DNA from: Fragilaria crotonensis
Lineage: Eukaryota > Bacillariophyta > Fragilariophyceae > Fragilariales > Fragilariaceae
Length of the DNA stretch: 29,088 bases
Direction of reading: 5' to 3'
NCBI GenBank assembly: GCA_022925895.1
Contig: JAKSYS010000738.1
Coordinates: 1 to 29,088, forward strand
Below the pieces are notes generated by a model. That model did no database searches. It worked only from the letters and a program-made list of their open reading frames with translations, and was not told where the DNA came from. The position numbers and the translations under genes are program-made. Shown here piece by piece: positions 1-9,196 of the stretch; within the stretch, counting starts at the first letter, position 1, and every line of letters begins with the position of its first letter.

Positions 1-111
1 AAATTTCGTGTGTCATTCATGCCTGATTCCAAGAGTTCACTCCTACCCGAATATGATCGATATTAAGTCCCACATATTCGCATCGGTTGACGATACTGAA
101 GGAAGGTCGAC

Positions 112-177
112 ATGAAAATCTCACAAAATCCAACCAAGCAAACTTCAAAGGTAACCATCACAACAGTGAAACCATGA
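112..177 (+). promoter_or_regulatory. Upstream ORF overlapping the start of the secreted-protein gene
   Basis: An ATG at 112 opens a 21-codon reading frame whose TGA stop (175-177) overlaps the main ATG (174-176) in the string ATGA. The same uORF with the same overlap is present in the inverted copy (5428-5493, minus strand). If the transcript starts upstream of 112, ribosomes would meet this uORF first, so it could lower or condition translation of the main ORF. The transcription start is unknown, so the role is inference. Confidence 0.35.
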
Positions 178-1492
178 AAGCTACAACGGGAACCAACGTT
201 ATTTTGTCCCTAGTACTGGCGGCGGCATGTGTGCGCTCGGCACTGGCTTGGGATGTCGATCCCCGTTGCCCTCCTCCACCCGCGCCCGCTCCAGCGCCGC
301 AGAAGCGCGCTCTCGAGCAAGACGAGGATGCGTGGTTGAACAACTTGAACAACTTCCCCACTACCGCTGACTCCAACAAGGCTCTCCGAGGCAACACTGT
401 CCGGGATCTACAAGGTACCGGCGTCTTTTCACTCAAGATGCATTGGGAGGAGGGATATTGCTGGCAGGAGGAGTACTCTCGAGAACGGAAGTGGTGCTGG
501 GAATGCAAGGAGGGCTGCAAGGAAGGCGGTTCCCTGTGGTGGCAAAAGTGTGTCGACAGTAAGGACCAGAAGTTTACCCACCTTCCCGACCCAGAAGGCG
601 GCCGCTTCAAGACTGCATATCACGACTTGTGCTTGCAACGAGTGTCCACCACCCAATACGTTCTGAAAAAGTGCAGCACTGACAAGGCTCAAGTCATTGT
701 GGGCTTACGAGCGGATGGTCCCCCATTCGAGCTCAGCCCACTTGGTGATTCTAGCTACTGCATGAACCAAGACCACCATCCGAAGGCTGGCGAAATCGTC
801 GAGAACACCACATGCAAGCTTTCGCACAAATGGCACACAAATCTCATGGAGCTCTTCGATGTCGCCAGCGATATCAATCCTGATATCGACAACCAGGCTC
901 GACTTCGCGCTGAAGACTGCAGCTTGAGCAACCCTTGCGATCGTTGCCAAGGGGACTGCGACGAGGACGCGGAATGCAGGGGGGCTGACCTAATGTGCTT
1001 CCAACGCGGCGGCAGCACAAAGGACGCCCCTGTGCCTGGGTGCAAAGGGGCGGTGGTGACAGGTACGTGCTGCGTGTGACGGGTCAACACGTTGATTTCG
1101 TTGATTTGTCGATTTTGATTGCAAAGCTAACATTGCGTTGATTGACCTTTGTTGGATCAGACCGCGACTACTGCATCAGCAAGAACTTGGCACCAGCGCC
1201 GTCAATTGCACCAGTCCCCGCTCCCATGTCCCCGACCACAAAGCCCATGTCTCCAACTGCACGCCCAACGACTCCTTCCGTTCAACCCATGTCTCCAGTT
1301 CAAGGTATTCCAATCGGCACCAAGGTTCGTCCATGTTCTCCCACGATGCCATGCAACAGGTGCGAAGGAGACTGCGATGTTGACATGGATTGCAAGTCGG
1401 GATTGAAGTGCTTCCAGAAGACTGGCGCTGCTGATATTCCTGGGTGTATCGGCAGGGACGTGTCCAACAACGACTTTTGCTACTTGCCCTGA
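174..1492 (+). CDS. Secreted beta-trefoil/cysteine-rich protein, intact copy (two exons)
   Basis: Exons 174-1062 and 1161-1492 join across a 98-bp GT-AG intron (1063-1160, donor GTACGT, acceptor GATCAG) to give 406 residues. The chosen ATG starts a clear signal peptide (residues 1-25, ending RSALA); no in-frame ATG lies further upstream. Next come a proline/alanine linker (about 30-43), a Trp/Cys-rich region (about 84-232) resembling a ricin-B-type beta-trefoil carbohydrate-binding fold, and a cysteine domain (249-301) with the pattern PCxRCxGDCDxDxxC...CFQR...GC...DYC. A linker with repeated MSPxxxP units (about 302-352) and a second copy of the cysteine domain (about 353-404) follow. The cysteine pattern resembles a Dickkopf N-terminal/colipase-like knot. 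The join makes both domains end alike (DRDYC and NNDFC), which supports the intron. The protein is probably exported to the cell surface or wall; ligand unknown. No enzymatic domain is visible. Confidence 0.85.
1063..1160 (+). other. Spliceosomal intron, 98 bp
   Basis: Begins GTACGTG and ends TTGGATCAG. Splicing restores a GAC codon and completes the conserved GC...DYC end of the first cysteine domain, whereas unspliced translation stops at 1079. An intron of identical length and near-identical sequence sits at 4460-4557 in the inverted copy. Confidence 0.85.
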
Positions 1493-1600
1493 GCATCTTG
1501 ACAGCAAATATGATAGCTCAGCTTTCCATCTGTGGATCCTTTGTATGCCATTGACGGCGTACGGCAGGTGACGCACGACCAACATGTACCCTGTCGAATC

Positions 1601-2241
1601 TGAGTATGCCAATTGTTGACGTTATCGAGTTCAACGTGGTTATTGCTGCATACACGCACACACCCACGCCCCATGGTATATTGTTAATCTCTCTTTATAA
1701 GACCGCATTAACCCACAGCGCTCCACAAATCCTTACTAAAGTAGGTTCTTCTGTGCATTTTGTTCCAATAAAGTATCGACGACGCTTGGAACCCAAGATT
1801 TACTAGGCATCGATTATTATAGGAGTAGTCGGTGCGCTGAAGCTGTGACACTCTATCGTCTTGAGTCTTGAACAATTTCAACCGAGAACTTCGATCCGTG
1901 CAGTATCTGCACCTCCCGCCTCACGCCTCTCGCTGGACGTGTGAGAACAGTATCGGATGTTAAAAAGCCGGTATCCCTGTGGCACGCGAAACGATAAAAA
2001 CGTGTTCGTCAAAAATCAGAAGATTCCGTGATTCCGAGTTCAGCCCTCCATCCATTTCAAATTTCCGTTGCCCGACTTTGACGAATTAAACACAACACAA
2101 AAAGAGCACACAATTGACGCCAGTGTTTGTCCACTGTCAACATTGCACACTTCGCCTCTCCTCTCTCTACATTAGCACTCTACTCTAGAGTACTTGATAG
2201 TAGAACAAGAGTTGTAGATCAAACATTGTCGGTGACCTGCC
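1601..2241. other. Intergenic region upstream of the TrmH gene
   Basis: No credible ORF, RNA gene or repeat was seen apart from a weak tail of the inverted-repeat similarity up to about 1660. It should contain the promoter and 5' UTR of the methyltransferase gene, but no TATA-like or other motif stands out. Confidence 0.5.
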
Positions 2242-3861
2242 ATGAAGACGAGAGTTCTTGTGCATTTCATCATGCTTCGATCTGCAGCTGCATGGTCAAC
2301 ACCTCATGCAAGAAGATTCAGTTCGATATCAACTCCTACCACTTTGAGTTCCACGGCGTCGAGACTCAGACCGAATCCAAATGCTTCATCACAACCAACA
2401 CAAAATTCCTTAACAGCATGCTGGGCAATTAGAAAGACTACTACTTGTCGATTCATGTCGTTATCAACGGACGACGAAGGCCGCATTATTCGATCCCAAT
2501 CCAATCAAGCGTCGTCGAGTAGCGATTGGGATGACTTTAATGCATGGGATACTCCACCCAAGACTACCACACCAACCAATCCTAATGGTCGGAAGCAAGA
2601 AAGAGGTGGTTGGGATGACTTTGACCCGCTTTACAAACCAGACAGTCGGAAGTCAGAAGCTCCGCGAGGGCGTGGTGGTGACAAGATCAGAAACGATGGC
2701 AGAGGAGGAGGCGACAATAGATCCAACTGGAGTAGCACTAGTAGCAGAAGTGATGGAGGCGGTGATCGAGGTACTTACAGCCGAAACTCTGGTGAGCGAC
2801 GTGGGGCCGACAGGAGAGGAGGAGATAGACGCTCCGGCGATCGCAGCACATCTGGATACGGTCAATCCAGAAGCGACAATGGCGATGAACAGAGGACTTT
2901 TCGAGGAGGAGGACCGGTCAGGACCAAAGAACCCGAAGAGCTCAAGATTAACATGAGAGCACTCGAGGGAGCCGGCTTTGTTCACCTTTACGGACTTGCG
3001 TCATGCGTGAATGCCTTACAAGCTAATCGTCGTGATTTTACACGACCGGAAGAGTTGATCAACATTGATGAATTGGAAGGAGAAGCTTTGGCACTTGAGA
3101 TGAAGCAGCGAGCCCGCAAACCGGAAGCTCAATTCTCTCCTTGGTTGTTCGTTCAAGATCAGGTAACTAGCAAGCGAACTGGTGACAAAGCAATGACAGC
3201 CGAGCTCCTTGTCGAGTTAGCCAAGGAGCGACGCATTCCCATCGCGACTGTCGATAAGGGCGTTCTCAATGCCTTGTCCGGCAATCGACCTCATCAAGGT
3301 TACGTTTTACGGTGTGGCAAACTCGATTTTGAAACGATCACCAGACTTCCCCTAGCAGAAAAGCGATTGTGGCTGTGCTTGGACGAAGTCGTTGATCCGC
3401 AAAACCTTGGAGCACTTGTACGAAGTGCCTACTTTTTGAGTGCCGACGATATCGGCATTGTTGTTTGCGCCAAGAACTCAGCGCCACCCTCGCCTGTCGT
3501 GAGTGCTGCAAGTGGCGGAGCCCTCGAGTTGGCTCAAATCTATGCTACCTCCAACCTCCCCAAGCTCCTTACGCAAGCACAAGAAAATGGATTCCGCGTT
3601 GTGGGTGCATCGTCGTCTGTACCTACAGTAGGAAGTGACGCACAAGTCTTCAATCTCAACGATTTACCGTCTTCCATGGAACCCACTGTCTTGGTCCTGG
3701 GTTCCGAGGGACATGGGTTGCGAACACTAGTGGCGAAGGCGTGTACCGATTTCGTATCAATCCCTGGAGGCTCGGGTGAAGGAGTCGATTCACTTAATGT
3801 CAGCGTCACTGGAGGTATACTGCTATGGCACTTGCTCAACAGCAGCAGCAAAGCAAAATGA
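2242..3861 (+). CDS. TrmH/SpoU-family RNA 2'-O-methyltransferase (MRM1-like, organelle-targeted)
   Basis: The 539-residue product ends in a SPOUT domain that transfers methyl from SAM to a ribose 2'-OH, most probably on organellar 23S-type rRNA as for yeast Mrm1 and bacterial RlmB. A SpoU substrate-binding segment (about 244-355) precedes the three SPOUT motifs: DPQNLGALVRSA (about 384-396, with the Asn and catalytic Arg), LVLGSEGHGL (about 484-493) and SLNVSVTGG (about 517-525). Residues 1-30 are hydrophobic then basic, with AAAWSTP resembling the diatom ASAFAP cleavage motif, so plastid import is plausible and mitochondrial import is the alternative. Between presequence and enzyme lie two WDDF motifs (about 95 and 125) and an Arg/Gly/Ser-rich RGG-like region (about 137-230), probably disordered and RNA-binding. 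A second ATG at 2272 is a possible start. It is the only gene between the inverted-repeat arms. Confidence 0.9.
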   Translation: MKTRVLVHFIMLRSAAAWSTPHARRFSSISTPTTLSSTASRLRPNPNASSQPTQNSLTACWAIRKTTTCRFMSLSTDDEGRIIRSQSNQASSSSDWDDFNAWDTPPKTTTPTNPNGRKQERGGWDDFDPLYKPDSRKSEAPRGRGGDKIRNDGRGGGDNRSNWSSTSSRSDGGGDRGTYSRNSGERRGADRRGGDRRSGDRSTSGYGQSRSDNGDEQRTFRGGGPVRTKEPEELKINMRALEGAGFVHLYGLASCVNALQANRRDFTRPEELINIDELEGEALALEMKQRARKPEAQFSPWLFVQDQVTSKRTGDKAMTAELLVELAKERRIPIATVDKGVLNALSGNRPHQGYVLRCGKLDFETITRLPLAEKRLWLCLDEVVDPQNLGALVRSAYFLSADDIGIVVCAKNSAPPSPVVSAASGGALELAQIYATSNLPKLLTQAQENGFRVVGASSSVPTVGSDAQVFNLNDLPSSMEPTVLVLGSEGHGLRTLVAKACTDFVSIPGGSGEGVDSLNVSVTGGILLWHLLNSSSKAK

Positions 3862-4232
3862 TGATAAACCCAGCATTGAAAGTGCGCTACAGAGCAGCGT
3901 GATGCCACGAAGAACCTATTGTTGTGAACGTTGGTGGCGCGTTGTGTGTTTCGGCTGCTTATAGAGATTAACAATGTACTCGTAAGCCATGACTCAAACG
4001 TGTATGGCTGCTTATGTGCAACAATAACAACAGCCGAATCATTGACAAGGTAGATGTTGGTTGTCCGTCGCCTGGCATCTGCCATTCACAGCATGCAAAC
4101 GATCAACAGCTGGAAAGCTGAGCTATCATATTTGCTGTCAAGATGCTCACGGCAAGTAGCAAAAGTCGTTGTTGGACACGTCCCTGCCGATACACCCGGG
4201 AACATCAGCAGCTCCAGCCTTCTGGAAGCATT

Positions 4233-5431
4233 TCAATCCCGACTTGCAATCCATGTCAACATCGCAGTCTCCTTCGCACCTGTTGCATGGCATCGTGGAG
4301 AGCAGTTGCGAACCTTGGTGTTGATTGGAATGCCTGGAACTGGAGACATGGGTTTCACAGACGGAGACATGGGTTTAACAGACGGAGACATGGGCTTTCT
4401 GGACGGGGACATGGGAGCGGGGACTGGTGCCAAGTTCTTGCTGATGCAGTAGTCGCGGTCTGATCCAACAAAGGTCAATCAACGCAATGTGAGCTTTGCA
4501 ATCAAAATCGACAAATCAACGAAATCAACGTGTTGACCCGTCACACGCAGCACGTACCTGTCACCACCGCCCCTTTGCACCCAGGCACAGGGGCGTCCTT
4601 TGTGCTGCCGCCGCGTTGGAAGCACATGAGGTCAGCCCCCCTGCATTCCGCGTCCTCGTCGCAGTCCCCTTGGCAACGATCGCAAGGGTTGCTCATGCTG
4701 CAGTCTTCAAGGCGAAGTCGAGCCTGGTTGTCGATATCAGGATTGATATCGCTGGCGACATCGAAGAGCTCCATGAGATTTGTGTGCCATTTGTGCGAAA
4801 GCTTGCATGTGGTGTTCTCGACGATTTCGCCAGCCTTCGGATGGTGGTCTTGGTTCATGCAGTAGCTAGAATCACCAAGCGGACTGAGCTCGAATGGGGG
4901 ACCATCCGCTCGTAGGCCCACAATGACTTGAGCCTTGTCAGTGCTGCACTTTTTCAGAACGTATTGGGTAGTGGACACTCGTTGCAAGCACAAGTCGTGA
5001 TATGCAGTCTTGAAGCGGCCGCCTTCTGGGTCGGGAAGGTGGGTAAACTTCTGGTCCTTACTGTCGACACACTTTTGCCACCACAGGGCACCGCCTTCCT
5101 TGCAGCCCTCCTTGCATTCCCAGCACCACTTCCGTTCTCGAGAGTACTCCTCCTGCCAGCAATATCCCTCCTCCCAATGCATCTTGAGGGAAAAGACACG
5201 GGTAGCTTGTAGATCCCGAATAGTATTGCCTCGGAGAGCGGTAGTGGGGAAGTTGTTCAAGTTGTTCAACCACGCATCCTCGTCTTGCTCCAGTGCGCGC
5301 TTCTTCTGCGCTGGAGCCGGCGCGGGTGGAGGAGGGCAACGGGGATCCACATCCCATGCCAAGGCTGAGCGCAAACCTGCCGCCGTCAATACTAGGGACA
5401 AGATAACGTTGGTTCCCGTTGTAGCTTTCAT
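4233..5431 (-). CDS. Secreted beta-trefoil/cysteine-rich protein, frameshifted copy
   Basis: Paralogue of the gene at 174-1492 in inverted orientation. Exon 1 is 5431-4558, the intron 4557-4460 (98 bp, GT-AG) and exon 2 4459-4233, giving 366 residues. The signal peptide, proline linker, beta-trefoil-like region, first cysteine domain and MSPSVKP-type linker are kept. Exon 1 has a 15-bp in-frame deletion (residues DSNKA of the other copy). In exon 2 a single C is missing from the run read TCTCCCACG in the intact copy (here TCTCCACG, near 4299-4306). The frame shifts just after NCSP, replaces the second cysteine domain with about 20 unrelated residues and stops at 4233. The original stop would be at 4147-4149. 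The second domain is otherwise still recognisable in the DNA, so the loss is recent or a sequencing error. A protein with one cysteine domain may still be made. Confidence 0.75.
4460..4557 (-). other. Spliceosomal intron, 98 bp (inverted copy)
   Basis: Same length, donor (GTACGTG) and acceptor (GATCAG) as the intron at 1063-1160, read on the minus strand. The duplication therefore occurred at the DNA level and not through a processed transcript. Confidence 0.8.
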
Positions 5432-5607
5432 GGTTTCACTGTTGTGATGGTTACCTTTGAAGTTTGCTTGGTTGGATTTTGTGAGATTTTCATGTCGACC
5501 TTTCTCGCGGCGGTGCAAGCATCGTTACGAACGATGTCCGTGCCTGTGTGAGGAATGTGGGACTGACTTTCGATTATAGGAGTGAACTGGTAGTTCGGGG
5601 CATGATT

Positions 5608-6202
5608 GGCACTTCAAAACGTGTTCTGTGACGGATGTCGATGTAAATGAAGATGGCAGTTATGCCTTTTCTCGACCTGCTATCGTGCCGGGGCGGGAGG
5701 TTGACACGAAATCGACGGCGATGTCGCCGCATTCAACGCACACTGCACATCCTTTGATACCCTACAAATCCGCGCTACGGCGACCGTTTATGAGTCTGCC
5801 AAATCCATCGTCCCATCAGGTTCAAGAACCTCGTTGAAACAAGTTTGAGAAATATCTGTGACAATGACGAGATATATTCCGTTTTGGATAGACTACGGTA
5901 GTACGACACTGACTTATCATCAAGACCGAAACGTGTTGTCACGAAATCGGAAACCTCCTTCGTTGCGTTCTCCAAAGGTGTCGTTTTTTGAAGGGAGCAT
6001 TTGGGGTGTTATTCAATGCCCTCAGAACGCTCTGTAGGCAGGCACGTCAGAAGGAAAAAGACTGCGTTTTCGCTCTCCACCAAACTAGAAGGGTCGATGC
6101 AACTTAGGTTGGGCGGAAAGCGTTCATTATTTGTCGTTGGTCCAGTCACACTTCATCAGAAAGGACAGGCCAACCAAAGCTATCGATGCAACATCATAAA
6201 GT
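5608..6202. other. Intergenic region, no gene seen
   Basis: Short open frames exist but lack credible starts, codon bias or recognisable motifs. It lies between the right arm of the inverted repeat and the 3' end of the methyltransferase gene at 6203. Confidence 0.5.
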
Positions 6203-6997
6203 TTAATTGGAAATCTTGGTGGCGAGTGAAATTTGAACCCGTTCATTGGCGTGGCCGTTGTCAAGGTGAAAGGACCATTGCAAAGCGGGAGTGGTCACTG
6301 TCTGGAGAAAAGCTTCCGTCGATTTGGGAAGGCGGTACGAGATCAATAAATATTGCCCACCCTCGCTCAATACTTGGATTGATTCTCGCAGCAAGCGTTC
6401 CACCGGCGCATTCCAACCTTCACCACATAAGAGGGCATCCATGAGTCCCTTATCAATGATTCGGTCGAAGTTGGTGTCGGGCCCAAGGGTTTTCGTCAGT
6501 TCCACAGCATCCCCACACACAAAGGACACACAATCAGGATGTGAACAGGATAATGTTCTATTCGTCGTTGATTGAAAAGATGTCGTTGATTCAACAAAAT
6601 CCCATTGTTGTTTCAGCTGATCCAGACAAGTTTGAGATGAATCCAAACAGCATATCTTTGTTTCGCTACCATGGACATCGTAAATTGCCTTGGGTAATCG
6701 CGAATTGCCACATCCAATGATTAAGCACGACGATCCCTTGGGAATGTAGTCCATCAAAGCTTCGAGTGGTATTGAGCTGTGCCATTCAACTATAGCATCA
6801 TCTTGTTGATAAAAGTTGTTCCAGCCAAGAATGGATGAAAAATCGAAGTCTCGACTCGCTGCTGAAGCGACGACATGGTGGGAGCTCGGACGAGTTGGTA
6901 GCGTCCACGCTCTGGAGGAAGTACACCATGTCAGGGTATAGATGCCAAGGACAATCACCTGTGTAAATTGCGGTTGGAACCTAGCCACCGCCATCAT
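6203..6997 (-). CDS. METTL13-like SAM-dependent methyltransferase, probable plastid or secretory presequence
   Basis: Starting at the first in-frame ATG (6995-6997) the product has 264 residues. The class I methyltransferase core shows LIIGCGNSRLPKAIYD (residues 92-107, SAM-binding motif I), an acidic residue in CCLDSS (119), GDAVEL (162-167) and DKGLMDALL (182-190). The GCGNS plus DKGxxDALL pair is the hallmark of the METTL13/EEF1A-KNMT group, whose best-known members methylate elongation factor 1A. Substrate here is unknown. Residues 8-25 are hydrophobic and the likely cleavage site is SSRA-W (30/31); an aromatic residue after Ala, followed by a Ser/Arg-rich stretch, resembles diatom plastid presequences. 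A plastid form would be unusual for this group. The frame stays open upstream of 6997 but has no earlier ATG. Confidence 0.8.
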   Translation of the reverse strand: MMAVARFQPQFTQVIVLGIYTLTWCTSSRAWTLPTRPSSHHVVASAASRDFDFSSILGWNNFYQQDDAIVEWHSSIPLEALMDYIPKGSSCLIIGCGNSRLPKAIYDVHGSETKICCLDSSQTCLDQLKQQWDFVESTTSFQSTTNRTLSCSHPDCVSFVCGDAVELTKTLGPDTNFDRIIDKGLMDALLCGEGWNAPVERLLRESIQVLSEGGQYLLISYRLPKSTEAFLQTVTTPALQWSFHLDNGHANERVQISLATKISN

Positions 6998-7733
6998 CCA
7001 GTTGATGATTGGATGCGATGAAATCGCGATCAGAGCGCTGACAAAATGGTTTTGCGTCTGATAAACTTGGGGACGGTCGACGGTCCTGTTGTGCAATTGT
7101 TGTACATATGCATTCTCAGAAGTCAGAGCACTGTAGCACTCCAGTACAAGGTACTAGTACCCCAGGTCCCCAGGTACCAGTAGTGCTATAAAATCGAATG
7201 CAGTGTGTGATGGTGGGGTATCCTCGAACAACACGGTGTTTACCAAATGTACTGGAGTAGACCACTAGAGTACGCAAATCGGTTATTCTTCAAGGATCAG
7301 CACGGTGACATGCCGCTCTGTTAGTAATTGAGGGTTTTTCTCTTGTATGCGTAGTAGTGTTTCGAGCCGTCATGTTAGTTAGCTGCCTCCTATCGGCGCG
7401 AGATATGCTGAGACGAACCGTGAATTGTGACTGTACCGGCTTTCATCATTAAACAAGTTTACATTGCTCGCATGGACTATTTTACCCCTTCAGACCGGAG
7501 GACAACGAATCCTGGTTGTGGTGGATATCCTGTCTGCCGATTCGTTGCTTTCCCTAATCTCTCAGTGTCCGGTAGAAGCGCTGAACGTCCCCCCCCTCCA
7601 GAGAAGGACAGTGTTGTCCTCTTACGGCTTTCGGCGATTTGCACCAGTGTTTGCACATGGAAAATTTGATCGTCCCGAAGTTTTGCTGTAATTCAACCTG
7701 CTGTATTTTCCGCTGCTGCTGCAATGGGGTCCA
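6998..7733. other. Intergenic region with GTAC-rich patch
   Basis: Upstream of the methyltransferase and downstream of the TPR gene. Positions 7139-7190 hold a cluster of GTAC-containing strings (AGTACAAGGTACTAGTACC and similar), the same kind of DNA seen at 10.56-10.72, 16.3-16.75 and 25.28-25.5 kb. No gene seen. Confidence 0.5.
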
Positions 7734-9196
7734 CTACGCAGCATCAAATTTCGCCTCCAAGTTAAGTCGCCCCATCGAGCTCTCTATTGAGGGCTCCATT
7801 CCGCCCACCGAAACCTTGAGTTCCCGTCCTTCATTTTCCCGGCTTTTGCGTCGCTTGATTCGCTCGACTCTTTCCTTCACAGCCGAAATAGCGTCGTTCC
7901 GTTCTTGCTCAGTGAGAACCGAGGCTTGATCGTCGTCTTCCTGAACGCTGAGGTCCCCATCCAATTCTCTCATTTCCCGAATCATTTGAATTTTGTCGCG
8001 AATCATTTCCAGTGCCATTTTTCGTTTCACGTTATCCACATATGTAACGTCTTCTTTGACTTGCTCTCGCAATTCTCGCAAATCCTGTTGCACTGGCGTG
8101 TCAGCCTTTTCTTCTTCGTCGTCGAGGATCTGAATCTGCTGCATCTTCTGAGGTGTATCTGACATTTCAATCGCAGCTATCTTCTCCAACAACCTTACAA
8201 CCTTGGGATGATGCTCCCTAGGGCCGTCCATCGAATATTTAGAGATGCTGCATAATTCTCACGAGCGTCCGCCAATTGGCGTTGCGCCAGATGCACATCG
8301 CCAATGTTGCTGTGTACTGTTGCAACATCCAGGTGTTCTTGACCCAAGTTATGTTCCATGATTATTTTTGCCTCCGCATAAGCCACCAAAGCTTCTGCAT
8401 AGGCACGGGATCCAAAGTAGACACTGCCAATGTTATTCAGAGTCTTCCCAACACTGAGATCCTTGTCTCCCAATATTTCTCTCTTAATTTGCAAGGAATC
8501 TTGATAGGCCGTCATTATTTCCTCTGTATTGGCTCCCGCTCGTTGCCTCAAATAGCCAATGTTGTTAATGGAGGTCGCGACACTCGCCAAGAGTTTTTGA
8601 GCATTCTGACTCTCGGGGGAGACTCCGAATTTAAGCGTTCGTCTCTTTAGCTTCAGGGCCCTAGTATAGGAATCCAAGGCTTCGTTAAACTTCCCCTTGG
8701 CAAACAAATCATTGCCAGCATTGTCCAACGCATGTGCAGCCTCCACGATGCGATTGAAACTGTCTTGTGCTGTGGGACTAAGCACAGCGGTCGCATCCTT
8801 TTTGGAAGTGGTTCGTTTCCTAGATGTACTGCTGGCAGTGCTCCTCCCACTGTCCTGGCGAACCAAAGTCTTTCTTGCGCTGGTCTTGTTGCTGCTGGTG
8901 CTGCCGCTATTTCCAATCGCATTTCTGCTGCTCGTGTGGTTTTGAGTACTTGGTGTACTAAGATTATCGACAGCGTTTCGACTGGGTTTCAGAGGCGTGG
9001 ATCTTGTTCTCCTCAAGGAGTTTGATACATTGGTAGAGAGACGTTGAAAGGACTTGGGTGAACTCCCGTGCAACGCAGGATTAAGGAGCACTTTATCAGC
9101 AGATTGTAGTGACAACAAATCTTCGTCGTCATCAGCTGGATTCCGACGTCGAAAGCCAAACTTCTGTTTCAGGGATTGTTGTTGATGTTTCATCAT
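7734..9196 (-). CDS. Kinesin-light-chain-like TPR protein, split by an apparent one-base deletion
   Basis: The ATG at 9194-9196 (first in-frame ATG) opens 333 residues: a basic/Ser-rich low-complexity N-terminus (to about 140), then three to four kinesin-light-chain-type TPRs (for example SINNIGYLRQRAG, TLNNIGSVYFGSRAYAEAL, TVHSNIGDVHLAQRQLADA). This frame ends at 8195. The frame 7734-8231 carries the expected continuation, EHHPKVVRLLEKIAAIEM, then an acidic linker and a charged region likely to form coiled coil. The shift lies at the CCC run 8216-8218 (GGG on the coding strand); one more G would join the frames into TALG-EHHPKVV. This could be a young inactivating mutation or a homopolymer read error. 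TPR proteins of this type are protein-interaction scaffolds; partner unknown. Confidence 0.75.

Larger units (their letters stand above)
15..1600. repeat. Left arm of large inverted repeat
   Basis: The arm holds a whole gene plus flanks that recur in reverse complement near 4036-5607. Similarity starts around the string GTTCACTCCTA (about 35-45), runs through the gene, its 98-bp intron and the 3' flank, and fades after the string CCAACATGTACC near 1578. Coding parts are nearly identical and flanks are clearly diverged, with small indels. Weaker similarity may continue to about 1660. Arm limits are approximate. Confidence 0.85.
4036..5607. repeat. Right arm of large inverted repeat
   Basis: Reverse-complement counterpart of about 15-1600. 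It holds the second secreted-protein gene, the same-length intron, the same uORF and both flanks. The inner boundary is near the string GTAGATGTTGG (4050-4060) and the outer boundary near CATGATTGG (5601-5609). About 2.4 kb separates the arms. Confidence 0.85.

Noticed and set aside
158-610. Long minus-strand open frame opposite the secreted-protein gene (and its mirror at 5010-5447)
   Set aside because: It is the antisense shadow of exon 1, which has a signal peptide, conserved cysteines and a working intron on the other strand. The two shadows match only because the gene is duplicated.
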